64,000 bases of DNA from Oryzias latipes (Eukaryota; Chordata; Actinopteri; Beloniformes; Adrianichthyidae): assembly GCF_002234675.1 (NCBI RefSeq), contig NC_019864.2, forward strand, positions 16,757,582 to 16,821,581. Direction: 5' to 3'. Every line of letters starts with the position of its first letter. Position 1 is the first letter of the stretch. Shown piece after piece: positions 1 to 14,000 of the stretch. The position numbers and the translations under genes were made by a program. The notes beneath the pieces are model-generated. The model was not told the DNA's origin. It saw only the letters and a list, made by a program, of their open reading frames with translations, and ran no database searches.

Positions 1-2070
1 AAGGTGAAGAAAGGTTCTTTGCAAAGTCTCTGACTGAGCATTTGATTCTGCCACTCAGAAGATAAAAACCCGCATAAATGAAGAATAAGTTTTATTCACT
101 CTTTCACAACTCAGGTCATTTCAGATCATTTTTTAGAGAAAACATGCAGGTTAAAAAATGTGTTCAATACAATGCAGTTGAATTAAATTCTTTTCTGAAT
201 CACAAAAGTCAATTTTGCATTGAAAGTGGAACTTTGCTGCATTAGCTTTTTTCAACTAGTTTTGGTCGAAATGTCAAAAATACCAGTAATCAGTCAATAA
301 AACAGGAGACTGAATGGAAGCAACATTAACTGGGTCCCCTGATCTGGATACAAATATGGAACACATTGTAAATCTTAAAGGACAAACTTTAGAAAAAAAG
401 ACAAAGCTTCATCAAAATCATGTTAATTTGCAATCTGAGCTATATAATTAAGAATTTCAAATAAAATGAGGTGTCTGGTAGAACAGAGTATTTTGTTAAA
501 GAAATAAACACTTGCACCTTTCACATCCTGCATTACATTTGTCTTGTTCCAAAGTAAGTTTGTTCGATTTAATAGTTATTCTAATGAAAACCAATAAAAA
601 ATTGATAGAGTAAGTTTTTGCATATACTGAATATGAACCATTAATTCTCACAGAATGAAGTGGAGAAAAACCGTAACATAAAACAAAACAGTCATCATGA
701 CACAAATAATTCCTTAAAAATTCAACAATGTGATTTCTTGGATTCTTTAGTTATATTCTGACTCTCAGGGAATCAATGACAATCATAGCAGACCTCTCTC
801 CTCTGTTGACAGGGTTGGTGGGTACAGAATTGGTGACTGACAAATACTTTTTCCCCCGCTTTACTTAAATATGCATTGATGTAAACATTTTCTTAATTTC
901 CAAATTCAATTTTTCTGTTGATTTTATGTACTGAAACAAAATAGGAAACAAATGTGTCCAAACCTGCCTGGGCCCATGGATGGCAACAGTTTCCATATAG
1001 ACTTTGCTGTAACTGGCATTGGGTTTCACCTCACATTGGACAATTTGTAATTGTTCATTCCAACAACTTTTAAATCATTTAAATTAAATGTGGGCATGAA
1101 AGGTGTCTTTTAATATGTAGAATACAAAAGCACTGAGGTGAAGGAGTTAATTTTATTCTCACCCACAACTGTCTGTAATCTGCTGATTGGACAGTGGTGC
1201 TTTAGCTGAATGATCTAAACAAATATTGATTACATATTAGAATTGTTAAGAAGAAATTGGAATAATCAGTCGTGACATTATTCCAATCTTGATATTGTTT
1301 TATTCTTTGTGTAGCAATTTGAGACAATCTTCTCAATAAACAGGAATAAAATGAACTGGATTATAAACTTCCGTGGGAATCCCTGTGGTTCGAGATGTTC
1401 CTCCATTCTGATTTATTCGTTTCTATGTTATAGAGATGATTCATTTGGAATAATTGTTTGCAAATTCCCTTGACCTATGACAGGAGGAAAAGATGGGATG
1501 ATTTCCCTGTTATCAGTCCAAAACTCCCATTCCTCTGATAGATCAGACTGATTACATGCAGCAACCCACACAGCCCTCACAGGAGTTTCATAACTCTGCA
1601 CACCTGACCCCCTCCCACCACTGGCCACAGGTCTTCAAAAGTAGATGTAATCCCTGTAAGCTGCAGGTGGCCATCCAGATTGGCTCCCCGGAATTCCACG
1701 TTTCCCCCTCCTCTCACATGGAGCGCCCCTCTCTCTCTTCCACAGGCTCTTGGTGCGGTGGTTACCCTCAGCTGAAAAAAGGGCCTTTATCAGGGTGGAA
1801 GCAGCCAGCAGTGGCCGGGACCTGTCACATTACTCTCAGCACCACAGTGCGACCGGGGCACCTGCATACCGCCTGAGAGGGAAAGCAGCAGAGTGTGAGT
1901 GAGAGTAGACCAAACACAAGAAAACAAGGACGCCTCTTCAGGAGCCGAGTCCAACGTGGGACTTGGGAGATACTTTTCCCTTGAGGCAGGGCCATCTCAA
2001 ATTTGTGCCATCAGAGACTGACGTTTACAGGATTCCAGCTCCATTGGGTGAATATCTGTCTGAAAGTAAA
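1..2070. other. 5' flank of stra6, no gene seen
   Basis: AT-rich sequence up to about 1450, then a more GC-balanced stretch to the stra6 start. I see no coding exon with family similarity; the open frames here are short and look random. The last part (about 1909-2070) is probably stra6 5' UTR, because the frame is open with no ATG before 2071. No TATA box or convincing paired retinoic-acid response element was found. Confidence 0.6.
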
Positions 2071-5000
2071 ATGGATAAAGATGCTCTGGTGGACTATGAG
2101 TATCCAGATCTGGATCCTTTGCCAACTAAAATTCAAAAAGAGTAAGTATTTTCTTTTGATGTGCCAAAGAATTAAGTCTTGACAGTTTTTTTTAATGTTG
2201 TTATTAACTGTGATACATTTAAAATCTTTGCTTTTCACTCTAAGATCCAAGTTGCATTATCAATCTCTCCGTTTGTTAGTTCTTCCTAACATTGTGCTTT
2301 GACAAGCAATTATCTTGGGCTTATTTGTTGACACTTGACACACTTCTGCAGGGCCGGTGTCACTGCGTGGTCTTGATTCAGTCAAGTTGCTATCATTTTC
2401 CAGCTAGTAGGTCACAGGCTGATCTGAAAGCTGATTGGTTTTGGTGGTTGAATGAGTTACTGAACCAACTTTTTAACTTAAAAATGTTGTGATTCTATGC
2501 TTAAACCGTGTTTTACTCAACACATTTCCCCAAATGTATCAGAGGCCTGTCATGTATCACAGAAACAATAGAAAATGCTGTTAGGTTTAATTAATAAACC
2601 TACATTATGACAGGTTGTGGGAGTTTGTTACTGTGGCAACAATTTGTGGTTCTGTCACCCTTAAATAAGCACTTTGTTGCACGTATTGTACAGCCAATGC
2701 ATGCATTATAAATTTAAATTGTCATGTTCTCTTGGTTAAAACAAGGTCATATGTTCACAGTCACAAATTCAGATATTTTTAGTCTAATTTAAAGCAAAGT
2801 ATGCATTAAATTTATCACTGCTGTAAATCATTTTTTCAGGCTGACTTCTGTTCTTTAATTCCACAAAAACAAAGCCACAGGCATTTGTTGTTTTCCCACG
2901 TCACACTGATGCCAATCCGTTTAAATTCAAATCTCCTTCAGCCACAGAGTTCAGACCACAAATGGTCCTCCTGACGTTGACATGTGAAAAGTTTGGCGGC
3001 GTGTCACATTTTAGGGATCAGACTGCTAGTTTTGCTAACATGTGAATGCTTTGTTTCCCTCTTCAGAACAATCCCACCATGCCACCCCACTGCTGACGAC
3101 ATGCTGTATCACATATGCATCACTGCCATCTCTGTAAGTGCATCTTCAGTGTTCGTGAGCCGACTTTACCACTCACTGCCAGTCGAACTTATCATATCAC
3201 AGCTTGTTATCTGACCACAAAATGCATTATATATATATACAAATTGGATCATTTTATTTTACCTGAAGAGGTTATGCAAGCTGGGTTTTAAAGACGGTTT
3301 TGTTTAATCCCCTTCAATACGCTTGTTACTCCATGTTTTCTCCCTTTTGCATGTCCTTTCATACAAGGAGTCTCTGAAAGGTTTGGACATAAGCCAAAGG
3401 AACAAATAATCCTCGTTTGGATTTCAGCCCCAGGAGCAAAGAATTTAGGTTACAAAAAAAGAACACTATTGAATATTTGGGCTTCTCATGAAACACTCAC
3501 AAACGTGACAAACTTGTATAGACTTTTTCCGCTGATTGAGAACAATGCAGCTGTGTCTTGGTTACCCAACTTTACTCAGAAAGTAAAAGTGAGTCTTCAG
3601 CATTTTCTAACATACTTACTTTGTCGTTAGTTTTTCTTCTGTGCTTTGTTTTGAGATGATCCTTGTATTCTAGAATACCTTCAATTAAAGCAAAGCATGG
3701 GGTTCCTAAATGTGTTGCAGGTCATGACCGGTCACTAAGGCCACACTGGTCACTGATCCTGACTAATGACAAGTCTTTCACTCCAGACCAGTGGGGAGTT
3801 GTAATGAGACTGTGGTTTGGCCTTTCTGACACAGACTATCATCAGTTTTAGTGAATCTAAACGGGTTGTCATGTCTTCCAGCTAGTTGTCATGCTGATCC
3901 TTGCTGTGTTAGCCAGGCGCTCGAAGGCAGCAGGCAGACAGAAAGGACTTCCAGGTTTGTTAAGGTAACGCCCTTTCTTTTTTTACTTTAAGCCTGGATT
4001 TTTATGTTAAATTAAAATGTATGTTTTTTTACAGCTTTTCCCATTTTTCCAAAACAATGGGCTACTGTTAGGATCATTAACTAAACACAGGTTAAGCCTT
4101 TTATCTGGGATTGAAAAGCCATTTGCCATTTGGAGCCATTTGGAGCTGAGGGTGAAAAACTCAGTTTTTCTAAATGACCAAAGCATTAATTTGTTCAGTT
4201 GTTAGATCGTAAATCAAACATGCGACATGATGCTAAGATTATTTTAGCTCCAATGTCACTTTTCTACTAAAACTTGAATCTGTAGTATCACTAAGCACAA
4301 CCAGCAAGAAGTAGAACTACTTTTGAAAACTTAAACATTCGGTTAACGATAATCAGAAAGAATAAAGTCATGTTCATTAGGGACCTTAAACTTATAGTCT
4401 CACTTCAATCGTCTTTTCATCTATTTTCGAAGGTTTTCTAGTGGTCTTTTAATTATAATTATGCCGTTTTTAGCCAAAGTCAAAAACCCCAGGTCATGTT
4501 CTAGAACATAATTTCTGCAGAGCAGCCTTAAAAAATCACCTCGGAGTTATGGGCAGGACCATTGGTGCAGAGTAAGCCTGCCTCTACTTCCTGACATCCA
4601 TCTGTTTCAATATTTGAGCTATGCAGCCGTACAGTTTTGAGTCAGATTCCAGCTCGGACGAGGAAAACAAAGAAAGACATTCATGAATCTAATTGCCTGC
4701 AAGTGGATGCATCAGAATGGACCGGAGCATGGAGCTTGTGACTTGTTTCTACACTTTTTTCACTTGATTTTTCTTTCAAAAAAATTTATTGTCTGTTTCC
4801 TGATGATTTGAATAAAGAAATATTTAGAAATGCGTAATTTTCTTAATATATGTCCTCCACAATGAAAAATAAAACGCCACAAGAACATGTTAAAAACACT
4901 AAAAACACAATTTTCCTCAGAGTTGGTCAGAGGAAAAGCATTTATTTTTAATTTAAAATCTGTGAAGCTTGGTGATATTTTCTTCACTATCAGGTTTTCT

Positions 5001-8000
5001 AATTACAGGAGAGGTGAGAGTGTCAATGTGGATTCCTTATGCTATGTTGACTTTCAATGAGAGCCAAGGGGAGCTAAATCCCTTATTCTAAAGCTACACA
5101 TTAACCAACACTTCATATTACACTGATTAATGATTTTTTTATTTCATAAGTGAATGTTTTTTTTAGAGTGTGTTTCTGTTTTTTTATGAATAATAAATAA
5201 TTTCTTCTTTTTTTCCAGTCCTGTCAACTTTTTGGACCACACTCAGCACAAGGGCCTGGCGGTGGCTGTGTTTGGAGTGCTCTTGTGCAAACTGTGGGGC
5301 TTGCTCATCTCCCCAGATCCCCTCCCATTTACAAATGGCACAGAGAACAAGCGTAAGCTTATTTTGTAGCACCACTATGCTTCAATGTATTCACCTCAAC
5401 ACTACTTCCAGAGCTATCTTTGTGCACTTTTCAATTTAAGTTTGTTGAAGCGAACATTTGCCTTTTAGAAGCAAACAAAACAAGACTTTACAAAAACGGC
5501 TCAAGTGAAGCAGGAAACTCTACACTTTTTGTTCGTATTATTTTCAGCACGTAACTGGATTATAATGTTGTGTGTTTGCTACTTTTGTCTGAGGGATTTA
5601 AGACGCTTTGTCTGAAATTGCATAAGAAACAAGTGTAAGAACTCCATCCCCTACTCGTTTGCACAATCCCAAACTAGGGAAGTTAAGCTGGAGCCCAAAA
5701 CGGCTAAACATTTGATTAATACTAAACAGAAGATGCAGAATTTATAGAACAAAGCCATCCTTAAATAAAAGTTCAATAAAAGTTGTCTCATTTTAATTCT
5801 GTCACATATTTATGTTGTGATTACAGAGAACTGGGTGATATTGGGAGTCTTCTACTACCCCGCGCTGTACTACCCTCTCCTGGCATGTGGCACTTTACAT
5901 AATAAAGTTGGTTATGTGCTTGGAAGCCTCTTGTCATGGACACACTTTGGTATTCTGGTGTGGCAGAAAATTGACTGTCCCATAACACCTTTGGTGAGTA
6001 GCAGTACAACTCTTAGAAAAACTCCCATGGATATTTAATGTCAAACAGAAACAAGTGTCAGTCGTTTTATCATTTGGAAGTATTGAGTAATGATGTGACA
6101 CTTCAATACACTGCCAAAGTGTCAACATAAAGACAAAATCTCCTTTTTTCCAGCTGACCACACAAAAACTTGCTTTGTAGTTCATCCAGAATTCTGGAAA
6201 ATAAATGTTGAGAGGCTTAAAATATTATGTAATACCAGGTTCTGGTCCAAATTCAGGATAAACATTTAATAGACAACTTTCAAAAGAATTTGTTTTGCTG
6301 CCATTTTGGTCTAACCGAGAGACTCTATGGTTGATAATCAGTTTAGTGGTGGTGGGGAACTTAATCACATGGTGACAGTAGAATACATTTGAATAACATT
6401 ATATTTAGACCCAGTAAAGAGAAAACCCCTACAAGTCTCTTTTGATCAGATTTTGATTTGGTTTGAGATTTAATATTTTATCGTTTGCACCAAAGGAGGA
6501 AATGCTCCTTGTAAGTCATTTAAAACCCTCAGAACAAGTTCCTTTCTGACTGAAAGCATGTCTTTTGTTCTTTTTGCAGATACACAAGCACTACTCCCTT
6601 TTCTCCAGCCTTCCTCAAATAGCTTGTTTAGCATTCCTAAGTTTCCAGTATCCCCTTCTTCTATTCAAGGGGTTCAAGGGCACTGAAAAGGGTAACGCCA
6701 CAGAGGTAAGGTTTGTCCTGAGAGCTCTTCCTCTGAGACGCCTACATTAGGCTGATTGTACAGCTCTTAAGAATACTTTCCTTCCTGACAAACTAAAAAT
6801 AGCAGAGCGTGTTTCTGCTATTGCGAAATCTCACTAAGACTCCGATTTCATCCGAAATTGTGCATGTTAGAAATCCTTTTAAGCTGCCTGCTAATCGAGG
6901 AGCTTACCTGGTCCATGGAGTCTGGGCTCACAGAAAATGTGGACCCACACAGTGCACCAGTGGCGTAACCATTTTAAGCAGATTTGACCAAAACTGTGTT
7001 TGCGATATGTTCTTGATCAGATTATAGAAAGGTCGCTGTTTTTTCAAGAAGACATACAATGGTCTTTTTTTTTTACTTAATGCTAATCTTGACATGAGGG
7101 GTTGACAAAGATTAGTAGGACAATTCCTCCACCAGATCCAACCAGATATCTTGAACTGAAATGAGCTTCATAAACTGAACAATGACAATTTACTTCTTTT
7201 TTTTAAAGACAAACTTACACATAAATCTGAATTTTTGAAAGCATGCTTTCACCACCTATTGTCATTTTAGTGGAATTATTTTTACATTAATTCCAATAAT
7301 TAGTTTTGCTTGAGTACTATTGCTTGAGCTTCACTTTGATTCATATCCATTTCCACTTTAAAGGTGTAAAATAACTTTCAAATTATTAGTTTTTTTTCAA
7401 TAGCAGAATCCTCACTGATGGACAACAGGCATCCATCGACTTTACCCTTTTCAAGGTCACTGGTTTGCTGGAGCCTGTCCCAGCTACTGCTGGACACACC
7501 CTTGACAGGTTCCCAATCTGTTGCAGGGGACACAATCACTCCCACATGCATTCCTAGGAAAATTTTAAGGTAACCAATTAACCTATGAAGCATGATCTTA
7601 TCTGTAGGGGGAAGCCGGAGTGCCCACACAACATGCAAACTCCACACAGAAAGGTCCCAGCTGGGGAATTCTCACTTTGAGGCAAAAGCACTAACCACTG
7701 TGCCACTGTGCAGCCTGCCAAACAGGCAAAAAATCCCAAAAAGAGCCTGACAGTGTTCATCTTTGGACCAAATTCACAGTGAAAATTCCAAATATTTCTT
7801 TGTCTTACAGATGTTTGAATATTTGTGGACTTTAGGTTACCCTTTATTTCTTTATCTTACTTAGTTTTCCAGTTTTGCCAAACTCTCTGTCATCAATGTA
7901 TGTTGCAGTGATGATTTTCCCATGTGTTTTTTAGGATCTCAGCAGCAGCTACTACAGAGATTATGTAAAGAAAATTTTTAATGAGAAGAAATCTAAAAAA

Positions 8001-11000
8001 AACAGGTAAAAAAACCGTCTGTAGACATTAAATAACCTCAGCTTCACTCTTTCATGGATAAATTGCAATAAAAATGTTCCTCTATTTTATGCTTTTTATG
8101 TATGTTGATGAATAATTTTAGATGTTGAACCATGAGGAGTTCAGTTTCACACAAACTCTGCTATCATCACTAGTAAGTGACGTCAGAGGTGTTTCTGATG
8201 CCGCTTCTTTAGCTTCTTTATTTACATGCATTTTAATGCAATGCCGCCTCATGAAGCCTCACTTCCCTGTCCTTCCAAAGGATTCGGGGTGCATTCACAC
8301 CAGCAGTGTTTGATCTGGACCACAGTTTGTCCCCTCCTTTTGCTGGTTTCCTTTAGGCATGTGTGAAAGCTCCTCAGAACTCTGGTGTGGACCAAACTTG
8401 GTCAGATGTGAAGATGTGTGAAGGTTCAAACTATATACACTAATAGGGTTTTCCTCTTCCCTGTGCTTTGCTTTACCTGGTCAGTGCTTGTTTTAGGAAA
8501 TACCGCTCCAAACCAGCAATTTATGTAAAAGTAATACAAGTGTGGCATAAAATCTTTTAGCATTCCTGGGCTAAATGAATCATTTTTTTGCTGGGATACT
8601 TGTCTAAATTTGCCTTCAATCTCTTTACCAACTGATCTCAAGTAGTGATCTCATCAAGTCTAAGTTAGATGCTGACTTTAAACTGTGCTGTGTACAGTAT
8701 GTATTCAAACGAGTCCTGCAAAACATTGAGCAAATTTTAATCTGTTCTTGCAGATTTTTTGGGGAGAATTTCTCAACGCTAAGGAAAAAAGAATTAAGGA
8801 CGAGTAACACAAAGCTCTAGCCTTTAGTCTTTCAGTTGTTTTCAGTCAAATACTTTACTGTAAAAATTGGATCCAGTCAAATACTGGATCCTGTTGTACC
8901 AAAAACAACAATATATAGCCATCAAGTGATGGTTAAGAAAAAGCACTTCCCTTTCCTCTGATTTAGATTTACCAGTTCCTTTTTTTTTTTTTACTTATTC
9001 CATAAATACTGAACCACTGTATAAGGAAAATGCAAATTAATAAAAACTTTGATTCAAAGATATGTTGAAGACATCTGATATGGACCAAATGAGGTTGACT
9101 ATAGATCTTAGTAGCAGATAGTCTCCATTTTTAATTGAAATACTGAAAATTTCAGATTAAAAAATCTACATGAGTAATTTTTGTCCAGCAGAGTCTTTCA
9201 AGTGTAATTTGAGGCAATGTAAAGGAGTATATCATTCCTCCATAATTTGTAATAAAATGAAAATGGGACATTCCCATTTTTTATCTGGACTCAGTTTGAT
9301 TAATTCAATGATGTCAACAGTACAGTGATAAATCAAGGACTAAATTGTTTCCTAGTTTCTTGAATCACCTGTTATTTTGACCAACTCATCATGTTACTCT
9401 CTGTCTTTTACCTTTAGCTCATCAAACATAGACAAGCCAAAACTTCCTCAGAGAATAATTGATGCAGTGAAGTCCTACATTTATACTCCACAGGATGGTA
9501 ACTATTCTCTCTCAGATTCAGATTATGCTTGTTTATACTTTAATTTATCATTTTTAAAACTTGCATGAAAACAGTTTTTTAGCTTCTATCTGGCAGCAGA
9601 ACAACAGCATTTTACCTTAAATGATTCTTTCACAAAAAGAGAAATGGACAAATGAGAGGAAGGATTTTGAGCAAACAATATTTGAGCTAAAATGGGTCAA
9701 AGATTAATTTAGAAAGATAGTTTGTAAAACATATGGTGTTCTTTGTGATTTTTTTTTGTCTCATTTGAAATGTGTTCTGAACAAAATTAAGAAAATATAT
9801 GGTTATAGAACAAAATGTGAACCATCAGAAATGCGTGAAACTCTTGTAACTGTTTTTTTTTGTGTTTGTTGGAGCAGCTTTCCGTTTTCCACTGAAGTTG
9901 GCTATTTCTGGTGTCATATCTTTTATAACCCTCTATCAGGTAAATGCTGTTAACTTCACATCCCTCACATGGATATTGTATCTGGTTTTACATGTAAGGG
10001 TAAAGTAAAGACTTAATATTTTGTAACGCAGTAGACAAAGCTGACATGCTTTTAACTTTGTATTTCCTGCTAGTCCCCACACATTATGTAAGATCTTCTT
10101 CGGTCTTTAACAGTTACAGCTGAAGCTGAGAATATTTTTGTAGAGCAAACAGGAGAAACATGTCAAACATAAAAAAGCAGTTGTCTAACATTTTTTGATC
10201 AGAACCCTTACTTGAAGAATTATAAAACATCAAATGGCTTTAACTTAAATAGAAATATTTATGCCATTGAAGGGATTGTTGGTTAATTGTAGTGTCTTAT
10301 CAGAGATATAAAAGTCCTGTTTAGCAATTTCAAGTCATGTCTAAAGTCTTTGGCAGTAGCTTCAAGTCAAATTTCAAGTTGTAAAACTTACAATTAAAAT
10401 CCTATCATCAAACAATTTTTAAACATCTTGCTTGGACATAATAGAAAAAAAATATTTCTGCATTCCTAAATGCTAAAACTGTATAAAGTAAGCTTTTATT
10501 TTTAGACCTAACAGCCCTGTTCTACAGTTAATAAAATAAGAAAACAAATGAACGTTGTACTGTACACTAGTCGTCTTCAAGCTCTTGAGGTCAAGTTTCA
10601 ACTCAGTTCTCTGCAAGAGAGACATAAGTCTGCTTCTTAAGTCCGATGTCTGTGTTTTATTGTCCCACATTGTCGCACAAATTCTAGTTCTGTATTTTTT
10701 CTCCTCCAGGTGGGTCTCCTGTTGATTTCGGCTGTAATTCCGACTCTTCAGACCGCCCGCTATGGAGTTGATGAAGACATTGCAAATGTTTTAGCTGGAT
10801 TTCAAATAGTTTTGTCTCCAGACAGACGTGAAGTAGTCAGAATAGTGGTTTATTACATGTGGTGTGTGGAAGGTGAGTGCAACCAGTCGATACCACTGAA
10901 AATGCAGTTCGTGCTCATGATAATGTGTCACTAAAGCTGTGCTAATTCTCTTACAGTATGTTACATCTCAGCCATGACTCTGTCTGTTCTGATAAACCTG

Positions 11001-14000
11001 GCGATGCTCATGAGGTCTATGGTTCTGCATCGGTATGTCTGACAGTAAAAATTGTCTTTCTCCTAAGTAGTTTCTCCCTTTTTCAGCTGTTCCATTTGTC
11101 CTTTTTTATTCTGCTTTCCATCACTTTAATGTCAACATTATATGAACATAAAGAGCGCTAATCATGCAGACTCTGTGTTAACTGTTGGGCTGAGTGAGAA
11201 TAGCTATTAAGAAGAGAAATGAAATGATTTGTTATTACTTTGAAGGCGACATTGGATTGAAATGATGGGATTTTAAAGCGGAGGAATGAATTGCTTTTCG
11301 GTTATTTCTTCTCCCAAATGATCACCTCGGTATACGATGTCATTTGCACATTTAGAGATTGAGCGTTTTGGTGCTGCGTTGTCTTGATTGTGTTTGTCCT
11401 CGTCCAGGTCCAACCTGACGTGTCTGTACAGAGGAGACATATTAAATGTGTACAACTGTCAGCGGAGCATCAGAGCATCCAGACCCGCTCTGGTCTGCTG
11501 GATGGGCTACAGCAGCTTCACAGCTGCTCACATCTGCATTGGTATCAATAAACACTGAATATTTTACCTGAAAACTGGTTAATTCAAGGAATTATATCAC
11601 AATTCTGTATGGAGGAAGCAATCTCTTCCTGTCCAGTTATTTGAAGATTTTGCTGAACTTCCTGAATGAGTCAAACTGATTGTGGCGGTGGTGTTATGGT
11701 TGGATGTTGGCCTCAGTGAGAGTTGTGAAGCTCTGATCTCCACCCTGCAGGCATGGTGATCCAGACGTTGGTGTTCTTCCTCTGTCTTCTGATCACCGTC
11801 TTCCTCATTATCATCCCCATCTTCCACGGACAGAATCTGTTCCTCCTTCAGACCGCATGGAGCATGTGGTGAGTGACTTTTTCAACATCTGTTTTATACC
11901 ATAGGTTTTGACTACAGCATACCGCTCTACTATGGCATTTATGTCACTTTAATAGAGTTTCAAATGAAATTTTTTACAAAAGCACGAAATGTGACAACAT
12001 TTATTTTGTCTTAGTTGATGATTTAGTGCAGGTGTCTATAAACTTTAACAGTAAAAGAGGCATTTGACCTAGTTTCTCACAGATTAATAGATTAAACCTT
12101 TAACCATCAATCTGCTTAGCTATCTGACGTGTGAATTTTGGAGGAATGGAAAAGCTCTCAATGCCTTTTGATTTAGTGTAATGTCATCAAAGATATAAAA
12201 AAACAACCTGTAAGATCACATCAGTTTAAAAATCTAAAAATAAATGACAAAACTTAACCAACAAACCTGTTATTTATTCAAATTGTTAGTGTTTTCCTTC
12301 AAAGCCAAAGAGCCACAATGGAGGGATAAACGAGCCACATGGGGCTCTGGAGCTATAGGTTGACCCCTGGTTTAGTTTAACACCTCCAGCAGGCGACAGA
12401 AAGCTCCATGTACACTGAAGTGAATCTGGTTCACATCATTTCCTGTTGGCCACAAATTGCTTTTGCATTTTCAGACTTCCATCATAGCAGGAAATGACTT
12501 TTTGTTGATCTTTTCCTTTCAGGCCCTTCTGGCTAATGATCCTCCTGTCTGTGTTGATTCAACACATCACTGCCAGGTTTTGTTTTATCAAGAAAACAGC
12601 AAGCACGCTGGACTTAGACAACAGGTGATTCACAGAGTTTAACCCAGAACACTTTCTGTGTCTAATTTTTTGATTTCCTGTGCATTTGACACACTCTGAT
12701 TTGTTTTTCAGGGGTAATCTGTTCCTACTGACATACCTGCTGTTTCCTGTCAATGTTCTGATTGGAGTCCTACTTGCTCTGTGGCGCATGATCATCACAG
12801 CCCTGTTCAACATTGTCCACATGGGCCGTACGGATATCAGCCTCCTGAACCGCAACGTGGAAGCATTTGACCCAGGTGAAAGGAGAATTCTGCACCCCGT
12901 GGATGGGAAAAAATGTCACAGCAGTCCCTTAAAAATCTCTTATTTGTAAAATTTTAAATCCTAGATAGCTAACTTAAGTCTGACAGCCAGAGCTTCCAAA
13001 ATATGCTCTGTAATAATATGCAGGTCAGTGCTTCCCTGGATCTCATTGTCTGTTTCTCTCATGTTAACTTCTGCAGACACAGAGAATTTACATATTAATG
13101 TGAATTAGCAACCTGCCCTCCAAAGGGGAATGCAAAAGAAAAATGCTGCTGTTGTTCCCACTTAAATTTGCACCATAACCTATTTGCTCTTCTGCCAGCT
13201 CACTGCAGCTTGTATGATACATGTCTTCCAACTCTAATTGCTCACCAATTTCTGACATGGCTGCAGTTTTAAGACATCTGATGTCAGAAAAAGCAGGTGG
13301 TGCTAAAAAGAAAAAAAGGAGGTGTGATTGCATGTCTATTATGCGTGATTGCCTAAAAGCCAGCGTGGGGTGGAATCCTATGTGTTTATTGCTTTTGCTC
13401 TGTCAGAGTAACACCCGCCTCCTCCCTGTGTCTGCCTCCAGCCTACCGCTGCTATGCTCATTATCTGAAGATTGAGGTGAGCCAGTCCCACCCAGTGATG
13501 AAGGCCTTCTGCGGGGTGCTTCTTGAGTCTGTGGGCCAGGAGAGCAAAGCTGCGCAGAGACCACGCGATGCTGAAGAGGGTATGTAAATTTAAAAAATTT
13601 GTCCACAGCATCGACACCTCCTTCACGATGTATTGTGCAGAAGTTAAAGTCGGAAATTACAACAGATTTGGAGATTTTTGTGCTGAAATTATTCATTTTA
13701 GCCGCAGTGCCTGTTTACACTGATAAACTGATGTTTGGAGTAGGACTATTTAGATAAACACTAAACTAATATCTTCCACACATGAGCTCGGGTCTTTGAT
13801 TGAATTCAGTTGTATGCTGCTACAACATAATCAGATTATAAAACTGTTTACAAGTGCAAAGGCCGTAAGAACTCCACAGTCGTGATTTAATATGCCCACA
13901 ACAAATTGAATTCCAGTCAGGCTTAATTTACAATTCAGCTGCTGGTTCTGATCAGTCACAGAAAAGTAAAATAAACTAATGACTTTGATGCCCGGAGATC

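Noticed and set aside
1460-1615. Possible retinoic-acid response element upstream of stra6
   Set aside because: Single half-sites (TGACCT near 1471, CTGACCCC near 1604) occur but no pair has the DR2 or DR5 spacing.
1963-2070. Upstream extension of stra6 from a TTG
   Set aside because: No ATG in the open stretch, while the ATG at 2071 has a good context and aligns with the zebrafish start.
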